The notes under the pieces are model-generated. The model searched no databases. It was given only the letters and a program-made list of their open reading frames with translations, and was not told the DNA's origin. A program made the position numbers and the translations under genes. Below, piece by piece: positions 21,349 through 34,200 of a stretch of DNA of 64,000 nucleotides (position 1 is its first letter; every line of letters begins with the position of its first letter). The DNA comes from Nothopassalora personata. Its lineage: Eukaryota > Ascomycota > Dothideomycetes > Mycosphaerellales > Mycosphaerellaceae. The DNA is taken from NCBI GenBank assembly GCA_033816765.1, contig CM066297.1, positions 2,350,573 to 2,414,572 of the forward strand, read 5' to 3'.

Positions 21349-22469
21349 TTATTACGGATAAATAATGCGTACGCTAAAGTGTTATATAGTATGTAATAAG
21401 TTTAATACGGAAGAAAGAAAAAGTCGGACGCGATCTAAAATAAAGTTACCGGACTTAGGTCCGGACGTATAGGCGTAGCTAGTACTAAGAGATAAGGGCT
21501 CGCCTCTTATATTACTTCCCTTCTCCCCTCCGCCGCCTTTAGCGATAACTCTATCTAATTATCGTTACTCTTACGTATATTTACGCTACTATTCCCTATT
21601 ATTTACTCTAAGTCTATTATTCTAGCTATTTTATTAGCTTAGTACTACTTTTCTAATATTACTTACTATTATCATATTACTATTATTACCTTTATCTATT
21701 ATAGGAAATATAATAGGAAGCTTTTAAAACCTATCGCTTTATTACCGGGTTCTTCCTTCTATCCCTATAGGTATTATTACGCGGTCGCGTATAGGGTCTT
21801 AGTATTATCCTCTAGGTAATAATAGCTATTAATGTCTACTAACTACCCTATGTAGGCCTGTCTAAGTTGTGGTGGTATAGAGCGGCGCTTATGTAAGTAG
21901 GGGTATTTGCCGGTCCCGGGACCGTGAAATTAGGTTACGTAACGAGTAGCGTAGTAGCTAGAAAAAACAAGAGGATTAGCGGACTTAAACCCCTATGCCC
22001 TCTACTCGAGAGGTATAAATTGAATTGTTGCCTTAATGCTACGCTTATAATGCTTAACTGCGCAGTATATATCTTAATAGCTATACTAGGTTCTCCTAGC
22101 TTACCTAAATGTCTAATTAAACTAAAATGAAATTAGGGCAAGTTAGACCTAAGGGACCCCCGCTAAACCTAAGGTTAACATAACCTATTAGTCAATAATA
22201 TATCCTCCCCTATTACGAACCTGTCCTTAGGTTCTAAAGTAGTAAGCCCGGGTACTATAGGTAGCGTAGTTAGTCGCTATAAGCTAAGGTGGTCTTATAG
22301 TAGTATAATAGCTTACCCTACTATTTAGCTTAATATATAAGATGTTAGGTAATCCTAGGGCCTACTAGCGACAGTTTATAAAGATCGGAAGGATTCTTAT
22401 AATAGAGACCGTAATAGTAACGTTAATAACCGCGACTCGCGCTATGTTAGCATAAATCGAATAGGCTAG
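21349..22469 (-). mobile_element. B' : left end of a B-family LTR retrotransposon, cut by D1
   Basis: Bases 21349-21511 (163 bp) align along their length with the 162-bp LTRs of element B (49240 and 60361), and the next several hundred bases resemble B DNA just inside its left LTR (C-rich tract, then the AATAGCTATTA segment). By analogy with B this is the 3' end of a minus-strand element. D1 interrupts it at 22470. The remainder should resume to the right of D1, outside the window. Confidence 0.7.
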
Positions 22470-22547
22470 TGTAAGGACCGTAAGGCTATAAGGGGATGTC
22501 GCAATATATAGTACGCCTACGATCTTCTAATCGTAGATGAACTAAAG

Positions 22548-22794
22548 TGTTAAGTTAAGACCTTACAGGATACGTAGTTAGCAGCGGAGTGGAGTAAGAG
22601 ATCAATCTTCAACTAGCTAATAGCTATAGGGCATGCAGCAATATATTAGGAACCAATATGTTGATTATGTTAGATGTCTATCTAAGCTAAAGGGGAGAGA
22701 AGGTGTCTTCCGACAAGCTGAGTTATCGTAGATGCCTTAGGCTATTAGATCATAATCTAACTGTTAGCTCCCCTTAAGATGCTATATCTTAACA
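22548..22794 (-). repeat. C1 LTR, left copy
   Basis: 247 bp, TGTTAAG to CTTAACA. Being the left copy of a minus-strand element it is the 3' LTR. Confidence 0.88.
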
Positions 22795-22899
22795 CTCCTA
22801 CTTATCTTATATAGGAGGTCACAGTCTGCTCTTCTCCTGTTAGTAGTATTTAGACCTCTATAACAGGTTGAGCTAGCTTATAAACCTCTAGAAGTGTGG

Positions 22900-25800
22900 A
22901 CTAGTCTTTAGCTTTATAAACCTATCTATAACTATCTTAGATGTTAGGGTGTACTTAATAGCAATAAGCCTTCTCTACTAAAGTTTCCTAATAGCATTGT
23001 AGGCAATGTTAATGTGCTTTAACTTGTTATAAACATGTGCATCCCTTACTAGGGTAAGGGCAGCTTAGTTGTTACCTCTTAATTGGACTGGTCTTAAGCT
23101 TAATATAGTCTCCTAGTTTCTAGTGATCCTTAGTTAATAGGAACAGTCTCCTACTAACTCTAGACAGTCTATCTCCCTTAGTAGTGAAGCTAGGAATTGG
23201 GATTGCTTTACACATGCATTTATAGCCATGTATTTAGCTTCTATTGTGGATGTTGCTATAGACTTTTGCTTCTTGCTTATCTAGGAGACTGGTGCCCTAT
23301 AGAGGAAGAAGACATACCTAAGGATAGAGACTCTATCTACTTTGTCTATTACATAATTAGAGTCATAGTATCTAACTAGGCATCCTTCTCTATGCCTAGA
23401 GAAGACAAGGCTAAGATTAGGATATAACCTTAGATATCTTGTAATCTTCTTTAAAGCCTTTATATAGTAGGTGGATAGGTCACTTACAAATAAGCTTATC
23501 CTTCCTAGGGCAAAAGCAATGTCTGGCCTTATAATTGTTGCTAGCTATATCTATGTACTATTAATACTCTAGTACTCTGCCTTGTTATACCTCTCATCTA
23601 TGTAGCTTAAAGATTTAAGAGCCTTATAGCTGTCTATAGGTAAGTATGTAGGTGCTACCTTCTTATAGTTTATCCCTATCTTAGTAAGGTTGTCCCTAAC
23701 AAAGTGTCCCTAGTTAAGTTTTAGGATTCCTCTCCTCCTATCCCTTATAACTCTTATACTAAGGATCTTTTTAGGTTTACTAAGATCTTTAATCTTGAAG
23801 ACTTTGCTAAGTTCTCTTTTAAACTAGAGAACATCTGTCAACTTTAGTGCAGCAATTAGAATGTTATCTACATATGTGAGAATTATAATCTCTTTTTCCT
23901 TATAAATGAGTAGGCATAGATCCACCTCTAACTATGTAAATCCAATCTCTCTAAGCTTTAACACACAGAGTTGATTCCAATCTCTAGCTGCTTGCTTAAG
24001 TCTATATAAGCTTTTAAGGATCTTAAACACTATGTTTAGTAGAAGCTTAACTCCTAGTAGTAGTAACATAAAGATGTCTTTATAGAGGGTACTTTCTATA
24101 AACGCATTGTTTATATCTACTTAGTGAAGATAGAGATCCTTCTTGTACACAATAGCTATAAACACCCTAAGGGTGTCCTATCTAACTATAGGCGCAAATG
24201 TCTCTATAAAGTTAACACTAAACTTCTGTAAAAAGCCCCTTACAACTAGCCTAGCCTTAAACTTTTCAATGGCTCTACTAATGCTTCTTTTAACATTAAA
24301 GACCTATCTTAACGTAACTAAGTTTGCTCCTTTTAGTAGAATAGCATTCTCCTAGGTGTTATTGCTCTATAGAGCATCTAGCTCCTTCTAGATTGCTTCC
24401 TTCTAAAGGTGTTCCTATTTCTTGTTATTTATAGCATCCTTATAGGACTTTAGAATTGGGATCTCTTACTTATATGCAATAACTTCTACAGTTGCTATAA
24501 AGGCTATCTCCTTAACTTCTTCTAGGAATTTACTATCCTATAGTACTGAATCATCTACTAATTGCATAGCTATAAAGAAAGCTTAGTAGTAAGTAGCAAG
24601 GTTCTCTAAGAGGTCTATTGCTTCTCCTACTTTAGTAGCTAGTTTAGGTATAGGGACTATAGATCTTAGGGCTTTCTATTTCTATTTATAGCCCTTAACA
24701 TTATAGTTAGCCCTCCTCTTACTAAGGGATAATCCAAGAGTAGTCACTTGTATCCTAGTGACATTCTTTTCCTAGAGATCTAGTAAGCTTATCTTAATTG
24801 GCTTATCGATTTTCTAAAATTCCCCTATATTCTTTAGAGGCTAGGGAAGTTGCATAAACAGCTTTCTTAGCTAGGCTATTACTAGGCTGCTCTACTAAAT
24901 AATTGAATGGTGAATAGGTTGCTCTAAGGATATGTCCTTCCTTAGCCTCCCTAAGGGTCTCCTAGCTAGTGCATTGCTTAATAGATTCAATTTTGTAACA
25001 TTGAGATCTATATTACCTCTAGGTTGATCCTTAAAGAAGTCTGCATATATGTGTTGTTTTATAGCTTTTATGTCTAGTTCCTAAAAGAGCTAGGCCTTAG
25101 CTGTGTTTTTAACGTATCTAACAAATACTGCTTCTTTACCTCTATTTATTAGTTTATTACTTCTTGCCTAATAAGGCTAGGATCTTGTGTCTATATAGAC
25201 AATAGCTTTGCATCCCTAAACCTTTAAATGGTTAATAGTTGGCTTAATACCATTAAAGGCTTTATCTAGTGAAACCTTGAACCTATTATAGTCTAGACCA
25301 TTTAGTAGTTTGTTCCTTATGTAGGTTTAGGCTTCTAGTGCTTTAGGCTAGAATTTAATTAGCATCTTAGCCTCTTTAAGCATTGCCCTTATAGAGTCTT
25401 CTAAGGTTTATATTAACATTTTAACTAGTCTATTTTAGAGCAAGTTATATGCCTTAGTATGCTCTAGCCTAAATCCTAAATCCTTCTCCTACTGCTTAAC
25501 TAATGTAATAAGTTCCCTTATATTGTTAAGCCTAACTGCTTTTAACTGTGCTAATGATTTCCTCTCTGCCTTAATCTTCTAGTTCTAGAGAGTAACTAGA
25601 GCATCTTCTCTTTTCTTAAGAGGATAGGTCCACTTTTTTTTAGAGAAGTTGTTAACAATCTTAAGCTAGTATTTGAACCCTAGCCTTAATGTTAGCAGTG
25701 GACCACATATATTAATAGATATAAGGGCAAGTCTTTTAGGTCTTCTCTTAGTAACTTTGCCTTTATACTTTTTTATCTTTACTATTAAATACACTCTACA

Positions 25801-27500
25801 CTAGTGGAAGCTATCCCTAGGAACAGGAATAGGTTCTTTTAAGTCTATTACCTTATAAAGATTCTAGAGCAAGTTCTTCCTAAAGTGTGCAAATCTTCTA
25901 TACTAAAGCTCCTACTGTTTTAGGTTAGTCTCTAATTTAGCAGTTATAAAGGCATTCTCCATTAGTGGTGCATATAATAAGTGATGTGCCCTTTTTTGTA
26001 GTAGAGGAGAAATCTCATTAATGAATAGAACCCCCCTAAGAAGCCTTGTCTAGACAACAGTTTAGCTAGAGGGGGATATAAGAGAAAATGAAGGAGGTTG
26101 GATACTAAACTGCTTACTAAACTAGTTCCAAGAAACTAGGTTTACCCCTAGCTTAGGTATAAGTAGAACATCTTCTAAAACAACTTTCCTACTAGATCTC
26201 CCACTTATCTCTACAGTCCTAATATAAGTAGCTAACAAATGCCTACCTCCTACTTTAATCTATTTCTTCTTTATTAAGGGAGTTATGGATCTAAAGAGGC
26301 AGTTCTAGTCGGTTATATAGGATAAAGCACAAGAATTAAGTAACTACTCTAATAAGGGGAACTTGCCTTAGACTTCTGTAGTTAAGTGAGCCACTTTATT
26401 ATACTTATTATTATTAGACATTATCTTCTAGGATGAGTTGCATAAGTTAGGTAGCTCTTAGGTAGAGAAATCTTTCCTAGTCTTCCTTGTTTTAGAGGAA
26501 GGAGACTAGGCCTAGTTCTTCTAGAGTAATAGCATGTTAGAGCTAAGTTTCTTTACTATTTTCTTAAGTTCCTCTATAGAGGACTTCTCTCTTAGTGTTC
26601 TTCTTAAAGATGGTAGTAGAGATCTTCTCTTCTTAACATGTGTTGCATTCTAGGAGGATGGTGCTTAGGAATAAGATCTAAGGACCTTCTTTGCCTTAGA
26701 GAGACTAGGGCAGTCCTTAATAAGATAGTCCTTCTTACGGAGAAGGCAGGAAAGTGATCTTACCTAACCTAAGGGCCTAACCTAGGTAGCTACTATACTA
26801 TACTTAGCCTTAGAGGGATTTAATCTAGCCTCTTAAGCCTTAAGGATCTTTAAGGTCCTTTTATAATCTATCTTTAGCTAAGCTATGATAGTATCCCTAG
26901 CTATATAGTAGTTAGGTAGCAGTGAGCTTAAAAGCTAGGTCATTCTTACATTAGCTTTCCTATAGTACTAACCCTCTAGGTTAACATTAGCAATCCTCCT
27001 TCTAAGAGACACTAGGTGTGCCTATGCAGATCTAATAGTAAACTCTTTACTTATCTTAAAGTTTATAAACTGTTTTGTGAGCTTATATGTATAGGTTAGC
27101 AACACCTAGCTGTACTTGTTCTAGAGATGCACCTATATCTTAGTAGCTTTTCTAGATTCGCAAGAGCCCTTAAGCTTAAATTCATCTTCTTCTGTGATCG
27201 TACTTAGGATACTAAAGCAGCAAGCTGCATTTTGTTTTGTCTATATTGGTATATTAAGAATCGCTTTAATCTTAGTCTCTTCCTAGAGTTTTAGGTTCTT
27301 GCCCTTAATGTTGTTAAATAACACTTCTAATAGGTTATCAATTGTAAAGAATGCTAACTGGCTCTCTATCTTATATCTCTAAAGGTTGAACTATCTCTTC
27401 TAGTTATCTCTCCTAAGAATTGGGATTTTGGTTCCCTTCTCTTCTCCTTTCTCTTAGTATAAATCTATAATAAATTGAATGTAATAAAACAAGGTGTATA
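22900..27500 (-). pseudogene. C1 gag-pol remnant (copia), RIP-inactivated
   Basis: Limits are approximate. From right to left on the minus strand: gag with a degraded Cys-His knuckle near 26,740 (CLLRKKDYLIKDCP, one Cys lost, His now Tyr), then integrase, RT and RNase H (23,000-23,500). Integrase before RT is the copia order. Stops are mostly TAG where CAG or TGG is expected, so no product can be made. Confidence 0.75.
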
Positions 27501-27914
27501 TGCTTTAAGGTCGTAGCTCAGGTCCTGCTAAGGCTTTTAGTGTAGAATAGTAAGGTTCGTAGGTGTAGATACTAAGGCCTACTTAGTAGGGTAAAGAAAG
27601 AGCGGTGTAGTCTCGGAGCTAGGACACAGGTCTATCTCTCCTAGTAGAGTTCCAAATGACTTACTTAAAGTCCTTCTTAATAGTATCTCGATGTAGTTCT
27701 ACCTATAGAGTGTCTTCAAGGTATTGGCTTATAGTAAGCCGTATAGAGTCCTTTTCTAGATTACCTATTACTTAGTATTAAACTAAGCTCCTTAATAGGA
27801 CAGATAGGGTAGACTTCTGCTTCCTAGATGTTTTCTACTATAATAGTAAGGGATACAAGTAACCTGTACTAATATAGGTTGCTCTTACTCCTATACAAAC
27901 CCGGGCTTATAACC

Positions 27915-28161
27915 TATTAAGTTGAGACCTTATAGGATACGTAGTTAGCAGCGGAGTGGAGTAAGAGATCAATCTTTAACTAGCTAATAGCTACAGGGCA
28001 TGTAGCAATATATTAGGAACTAATGTGTTAATTGTGTTAGATGTCTATCTAAGCTAAAGGGGAGAGAAGGTGTCTTCCGACAAGCTAAGTCATCGTAGAT
28101 GCCTTAGGCTATTAGATTACAATCTAACTGTTAGCTCCCCTTAAGATACTACATCTTAACA
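27915..28161 (-). repeat. C1 LTR, right copy (5' LTR)
   Basis: 247 bp, same length as the left copy. The first bases read TATTAAG, a G-to-A change from TGTTAAG. Confidence 0.88.
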
Positions 28162-28166
28162 TAAAG

Positions 28167-28286
28167 CTTACTTTCTTCTATTAACGCTATACGCGTCTCC
28201 TAGTGTACGTATACGCGTCACGTGCGGTATACTAAGCCGGGTATAGCCGCATTATATGTAAGGGTTAGCTATAGGCTACCCTTATA
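28167..28286 (-). repeat. D1 LTR, second part (after the C1 insertion)
   Basis: Reverse complement of the first 120 bases of the D2 LTR. With 22470-22547 it makes one complete 198-bp LTR of D1. Confidence 0.85.
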
Positions 28287-28700
28287 ACTGCCTCCCCTTC
28301 TAGGCCGAGCTACCCTTAGCTCGCGGCTTTAGGAGGCTTCTATATAAGTAATCTATCTACTTCTCGTAGATTCCGTTACTATACGACCCGCCTACGGGTC
28401 TCGTACGTGTCGTTATCGTAGTATAGGTAGGTGTAAAGTTATAGTTACCGGGTTAACTAACTCGAGGGTTTAAGAAGCGTATCCTCTCCCTCCTTTTCCT
28501 TCTTTACCCTTATACTACGTTCTCGTAGCGCACTATACCCGTACTACTAGCGATCTACTAGCTCCTCGCTAACGACTATCTAGCGACCTACTAGCACTAC
28601 TATAGCTTTAGAGGAAGCTATCTAAGACTAGCTCCGCTAGGAGGCCCTTATAGGGGGCCTATTAGTACTACTAACACTATTACTAGTACTACTAGTATAG

Positions 28701-29572
28701 ATGTCTAACGCGCTCGGCGTACTAGATACGCTAGCGAAGCGTAAGTTTAGCGTACTAGGGCCGTAGACCCCTAAGTCCTTACTAGCTAGGCGCCTAGGTA
28801 CCGATATTAAGATATGTATACGTTATCTACCGTACTTCGTAGCTAGTAAGTATTTACTACGCTCTTCGCTTACGATACGCTTACTAATAGTATAGTAGAC
28901 GAGTAGGATACGTATAATAGTGTTACTACCGGCGAGTTACTTAAGAAGTGTAGGCGCTATAGAGACATTAGGCACCCCTACGTTAGTAACACTAGCGTTA
29001 CTATCGCGTAGCTAGTAGCTCGCCTACGCGCCGCTCGCGCCTAGCGCGATAAGCTCGCCTAGGGGCTTAGTAACCCTATTACTAAATAAGAGTAGAATGC
29101 TCTAGACTAGTAGTACGAGCTCTACGCCTAGCTAGGCAAGTAGATCCTAGAGGTAAGTACTACGCCTCGCTAGCGCTCCCTACGCTCGCCGTATGCGGCG
29201 TACTATCGCTCCCTATATAAATCGGCTAACCTCCTCCTAGGCTAAGAGGTAGTTCTCTACCTATAAGAATAAGCGTATAGGGGACACCCGCGTACGCTTC
29301 GCCGGCGCCTCTACTACTACTACCCCCTCCTCTACCGCCGCTACTACGTCCGTAGTTCTATAGTAAGAGTAGAATAGGGCCCTTAATAGGCTCTTCGAGC
29401 TCGGCCGTGCTATAAGTAACATACGTGTCGTATACGTGTCCTATACTAACCGTAGTTATAGTTCTTATAGGCTAGAAACATTAATACTACTACGGCCGAT
29501 AGGGCCTTCTTACTACTAGCCCTACGGGGCGAGTATAATAAGGAGGATAATAACGAGGATAATAACGAGTAA
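28701..29572 (+). pseudogene. D1 antisense gene (four exons), unknown protein
   Basis: On the plus strand, opposite to D1, between the end of D1 pol (29968) and its 3' LTR. Exons: 28701-28845, 28896-29152, 29241-29411 and 29471-29572, with introns of 50, 88 and 59 nt. The first two donors are GTAAGT; the third now reads ATAAGT, a G-to-A change. With stops ignored the frame stays open through 224 codons and ends in an acidic tail with TAA. Blocks shared with the E copy include YNSVTTGELLKKC, LVARLRAARA, RQFSTYKNKR and RALNRLFELGRA. In-frame TAG/TAA codons sit where glutamine is likely, as RIP would produce. No domain recognised. Confidence 0.68.
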
Positions 29573-29967
29573 TCGCGCGCTCCGCGTATGTTAGCCGCCT
29601 ACTACGCGCCTATCTCCTATCTACGTAGCGCCGTAGCGCGCCCTATAAAAGTTTATTTTTAAAATAAATACTCTTCTCTCTACTCTTCTCTCTCCTTACC
29701 TCCCTCTCTAATGTTATTACTATTAGGGGTATTCGCTCGACTAAGTAAGCGAGCCTTTTAGTCCGATAGAAGATACTATAGCTTAGTGTCTTCTATACTA
29801 GTTATAGCTAAGTTTACTATCGAGGGTAGAGGTCCTTATATCTAGCTACTAAAGGGTTAAGGCCTAAATGTATAACCTATGCCCTTATTTTAGCGCCTTA
29901 TACGGCCTTCGTAGGTACCTTATATTCGACTACTATACGCGTAGCCTTCGCGGATCCTTCCGCCGGC

Positions 29968-31052
29968 TTATACCGTCTTCGCTAACGCCTTATATTCGGC
30001 TACTATACGCGTAGTATTCGCGAGTCCTTATACTAGCTCCTAGCTATTATACTCTTCTAGCTAGCCCTTCTATCGTACTAGGTACTACACTTTACCCTTA
30101 TACTTACGCTTTCCTAGTACTAACTCTACTTTATATTCCCCGTCCTTATTAGCGAGGGCTATAGTGCCTCTATCCTTCTCGCTACCCGCGTACGGCTCGA
30201 GGAGGGATATATAGAATACATTATAAATTCTTAAGTCGGCTAGCAGTACTAGGCGGTACGCCTACGAACCGATAGTATCGATAATGCGGTACGGTCTAAT
30301 AAACTTCGGACCTATCTTCTTCTTCGGTAATGCTAACCTTAGGTTCTTCGTAGATAATAAGACTATATTACCTACGCGATAGCTCTTAGCCTTATAAGTC
30401 TTATTATAGTAGCGAGTCCAATCGGCTACTGCAATTTCCTAACGCTTCGTAAGCGTAGCGCGTATCTCTCGTATACGGTTAACTAAGTCTACCGCTACTA
30501 GTACCTCCCCTTCCCGGATCTCGCCTCGAGATCCTATAGGTGTTAGGGTAATCTTAGGTCTCTAACTATGCGCTATCTCGAATAGGCTTATACGTAGCGT
30601 AGGGTAGACGCTATTATTATATACGAATTTAGTAATAGCTAGCTACTTAGCCTACTCTATCTAGTTCTCGCTATAGTAATAACGAAGGTACTATTCTAAG
30701 GTTTAGTTTACCCTCTTAGTCTAACCGTTAGTCTAAGGGTAGAAAGCTATAGATAGCTTACGCTTTACCTACGCCTCGAAGTAGAAGTTACTCTAGAACT
30801 TACTCGTAAACACTAACCCGCGGTTACTTACTATACCCGCTAGTATACTATAATGCCGCACGACTTCGTCTCGTAAGATCCTCGTAAGCTCCGCCGCTAT
30901 ATATGTCTTAGTCGTAGGAATGTATAAGTTTATTTTAGAGTAGCGGTCGACGATTACTAGGATCGCATTATATACGTATTCTCCTCGCTTACTTAGCGGT
31001 AGGTCCGTAATAAAATCCATGGTAATTTCCTACTATAGACCGTCTAGCCTAG
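29968..31052 (-). pseudogene. D1 pol, integrase core to chromodomain
   Basis: Minus strand. The integrase core is almost intact at 31020-30793 (MDFITDLPLSKRGEY, VIVDRYSKINLYIPTTKTY). Downstream near 30,100 is a degraded chromodomain resembling the D2 one, and the pol stop is TAA at 29970-29968. E interrupts the gene at 31053 within the integrase. Confidence 0.78.
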
Positions 31053-31248
31053 TGTAAGGGGTAGCCTAGTAGCTAACCCTTATATGTAGCCTTATATATA
31101 ACATACGGTCGCGACCGGCTACTAAGCCGTACGTAATACGTATACGTACACCTTACGACGCGCGATGCGTCTTAAATAAAAGGCAAGAATTAGTTTATCT
31201 ACGACTAGTAGGTCGTGGGCGTGCTATACATTACGACATCCCTTAATA
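31053..31248 (+). repeat. E 5' LTR
   Basis: 196 bp, matched in length by 37455-37650. Its last bases read CCTTAATA where the 3' copy has CCTTAACA. Confidence 0.88.
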
Positions 31249-31285
31249 GTTCTAATTCTTCTCTTCGTTACAATCTATACACGCT

Positions 31286-34200
31286 ATAGAGTCCGAACGC
31301 GACGACAGTAGCGCTACGCCTACGGCTCCCCTAAGCCCTAGGGCCTAGTAATAAGCGAGGCGTATAGCCTTAGTCGTAAGGAGGGATACCCTTCGGGTAG
31401 AGGTTAAGGAGAAGGGGATATAGAGGGAGATTAAACAGTTAGAGATCTTACGGGACGTAAGCGTGCCGCCGGCGGACCCTTAGGGCAAATCCGGCGGAGA
31501 ACTATCCCCTACTCCCCCTCCCCCTCCTCTATCTATAGTAACTAACGATAATATCGTAGCTCGAGGCGCGGCCGCATCGTATACGACACGTTTACGTCTT
31601 AAAGAACCTACGCCTTTTAGAGGGGACTCGATTAAGAAAGTACGCGTATTACTAAGGGAGCTCTCTCTTATCTTTACCCTCTTAGGCGGTACGTATGCGA
31701 CGAACGAGTTAAAGGTCCTATATAGGGTTATGTACCTAAGCGGAGAGGTAAGTAAGCGATAGTACGCTAACTATAGCGTCCTTAACCTTAAGGGGTATAT
31801 ATACTAGGACTTTAAGGAGTTCTATCGAGACGTATACGGTAACCCCATAAACCGCGTACTTAACGTAATATTAGAGTATAAGGCGGTGAAATAGAAGGAT
31901 TACTAGATAGTACGTTAGTTTACGACTAAGCTAGATGTTATAGAGAATTAGTTAGGGGACTATACGGAGGCGTAACGCGTGCGACATATACTCGCTAAGC
32001 TTACGCCTAGCCTACGGTCCGTAATCGTTAAGTTTTATAACATCCTAATAACTAGAGAGGAACTAGTAATCCTAGCTTCGCGCATTAAAAGCACGGAGCG
32101 TAGTAGCGGAGGGTACGACCGCGGGTAGTATAGTCGCCGTAGGCGAGAGACTAAGGGCGACTAAGGGCGAAGCGATCGTAGCTCGAAGTAGTAGAAGTAT
32201 AGTTAGGCGTCGCGCGACCCGGGTACGAGTTACTAGCGGGACGCCGGCGGATCGTCTATAACCTTCGATAGGACTAAAGCGGAGTACTATAGATGCTATA
32301 AGAAGGGTTACATTAAGACGGATTGCCCGAATAGGCACCTATGGAAGGACCGTAACGCGTAAGCGGTTCGTAGGGTAGACGCTACGAAGGCTCTAACTAA
32401 GAAGGGTAGCGACTAGGGAAAAGGTAGAGGACTAGAAGTAGGTCGCTCCTAAGTCCGAGTTTTCCTAAAGTTAACCCTTTAAGGCGAGTAGATGTGTGTC
32501 TAGCGCGTCACTTACGAGGCGTAGTCGAGACTCGTAAGGGCTTTCGCAAGGCTACGTTTCTCCTAGATAACTATACGGATCTTAGCCTAGTATCGTATAA
32601 GTATGTACTCCGACATTAAATATAACCTATTAATAGGGTAAGGCTACCGAAGTTAGAGTCGTATACGTATAGCCTAGGGTATTACTACGGCGCCTTTACG
32701 GTTCGGCTACGACTCGCTAATAACGCGGGAGTAGAGCGCGTAAGTAACGCTATCTACTACGCGGTGCCTATAGGTAGGCCATTAGTGATTTTAGGTAGAC
32801 CCTAGAGGTACCGCAATCGGATCGTAAAGAGCGATTGTAAGGACTAGTAGTTCTACGGCGCGGAGACGTATGCGGTAAAGTAGCGTAGCGTAAGCGAGTT
32901 CCTTAAGGATCTCGGCGACTTAGAGTAGGTGTATACTATAAGTATTCGTGCGGTTACTATAGCGTCCGACGAAGGAGAAGGCTTAAACTAGCCTAAAGAG
33001 TTCGCTAACTTCCGAGATGTGTACGTACCTAATAAGCGTACGAAGCGTAAGCTACCCGACGGGGTTAAGTATACGATTAATCTCGTTAAAGGAAAGAAAC
33101 CCCCCTTTAAGCCGCTGTACTATTAATCTATTACGGAGTTAGAGGCTTTAAAGAAGTATATCGCCGAGGCGATAGAGAAGGGCTGGATTAAGCGGTCCGT
33201 AAGCGAGGCGGGTACGCCTATCTTGTTCGTACTAAAGAAAGACGGTACTCTTAGGCTCTATATAGACTATAGAGGCTTAAATAAGATTATAGTAAAGAAC
33301 CGATACCCCCTGCCCCTAATTAGCGAGACGCTAGATAGGCTATTAGGTTCTAGGTTCTTTACTATAATCGATTTAAAGGACGCCTACTATCGTATCCCTA
33401 TTAAGCGAGGCGATAAGTGGAAGACTACGTTTCGTACGCGATACGGACACTACGAGTACCTAGTAATGCCGTTTAGGTTAACTAACGCACTAGTAACCTT
33501 TTAAGGGTATATTAACAAGGCGCTAACCGGCTTAGTTAATAACATTTACGTAGTCTACCTAGATAATATCCTCATCTATAGCGAGACGCGTAAGGTACAC
33601 GTACGAGCCGTGCGCGAAGTGCTTACGAGGCTACGGAAGTTTACTCTATTCGTAAACCCTAAGAAGTGTCACTTCTTCTAGGAGAGTATAGAGTTCCTTA
33701 GGTTTATCGTAAGCGCCGTAGGCGTGTCGATAGATAGGAGTAGGGTAGCCGCTATCGAGGAATAGCCTACACCTACGACCTTTTATAAGGTCTAGTCCTT
33801 CCTTAGGTTTTATAACTTCTACCGGCGTTTTATAGAAGGATACTTAAGGGTCTACAAGCCCCTAACGGACCTACTAAAGGGATCTAAGGACGGCAAGAAG
33901 TAGGGCCCTCTTACGTGGACCTTAAGCGAAGAGTAGGCGTTTCGATAGCTTAAGGCCGGATTCTTAGGTACACTAATACTTAGGCACTTCGATCCTACGC
34001 TACGCACGCGAGTCGAAACCGACGCGTTAGGTTTCGCGATCGTAGGTATTATATCCTAATTGTTTAGTACTAAGTAGCATCCTATCGCGTTCTATTTACG
34101 TAAGATAATACTAGCCGAGTATAACTACGAGACGTACGATTAGGAGCTACTTATAGTAGTTAAGGCTTTTAAGCATTAGAGGCTATACTTAGAGGGCGCT

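Larger units (their letters stand above)
22548..28161 (-). mobile_element. C1: Ty1/copia retrotransposon inside the D1 LTR
   Basis: Two 247-bp LTRs (22548-22794 and 27915-28161) begin TGTTAAG (the right copy reads TATTAAG) and end CTTAACA, flanked by the 5-bp duplication TAAAG (22543-22547, 28162-28166). The internal region reads on the minus strand. Near 23,200-23,450 the RNase H reads SKKQKSIATSTIEAKYMA with RIP stops, diagnostic of copia elements. A Cys-His knuckle-like motif near 26,740 marks gag. Element length is 5,614 bp. Confidence 0.88.

Noticed and set aside
32072..32338. Minus-strand 88-codon ORF in element E
   Set aside because: It lies opposite gag, whose frame and zinc knuckle are recognisable on the plus strand.
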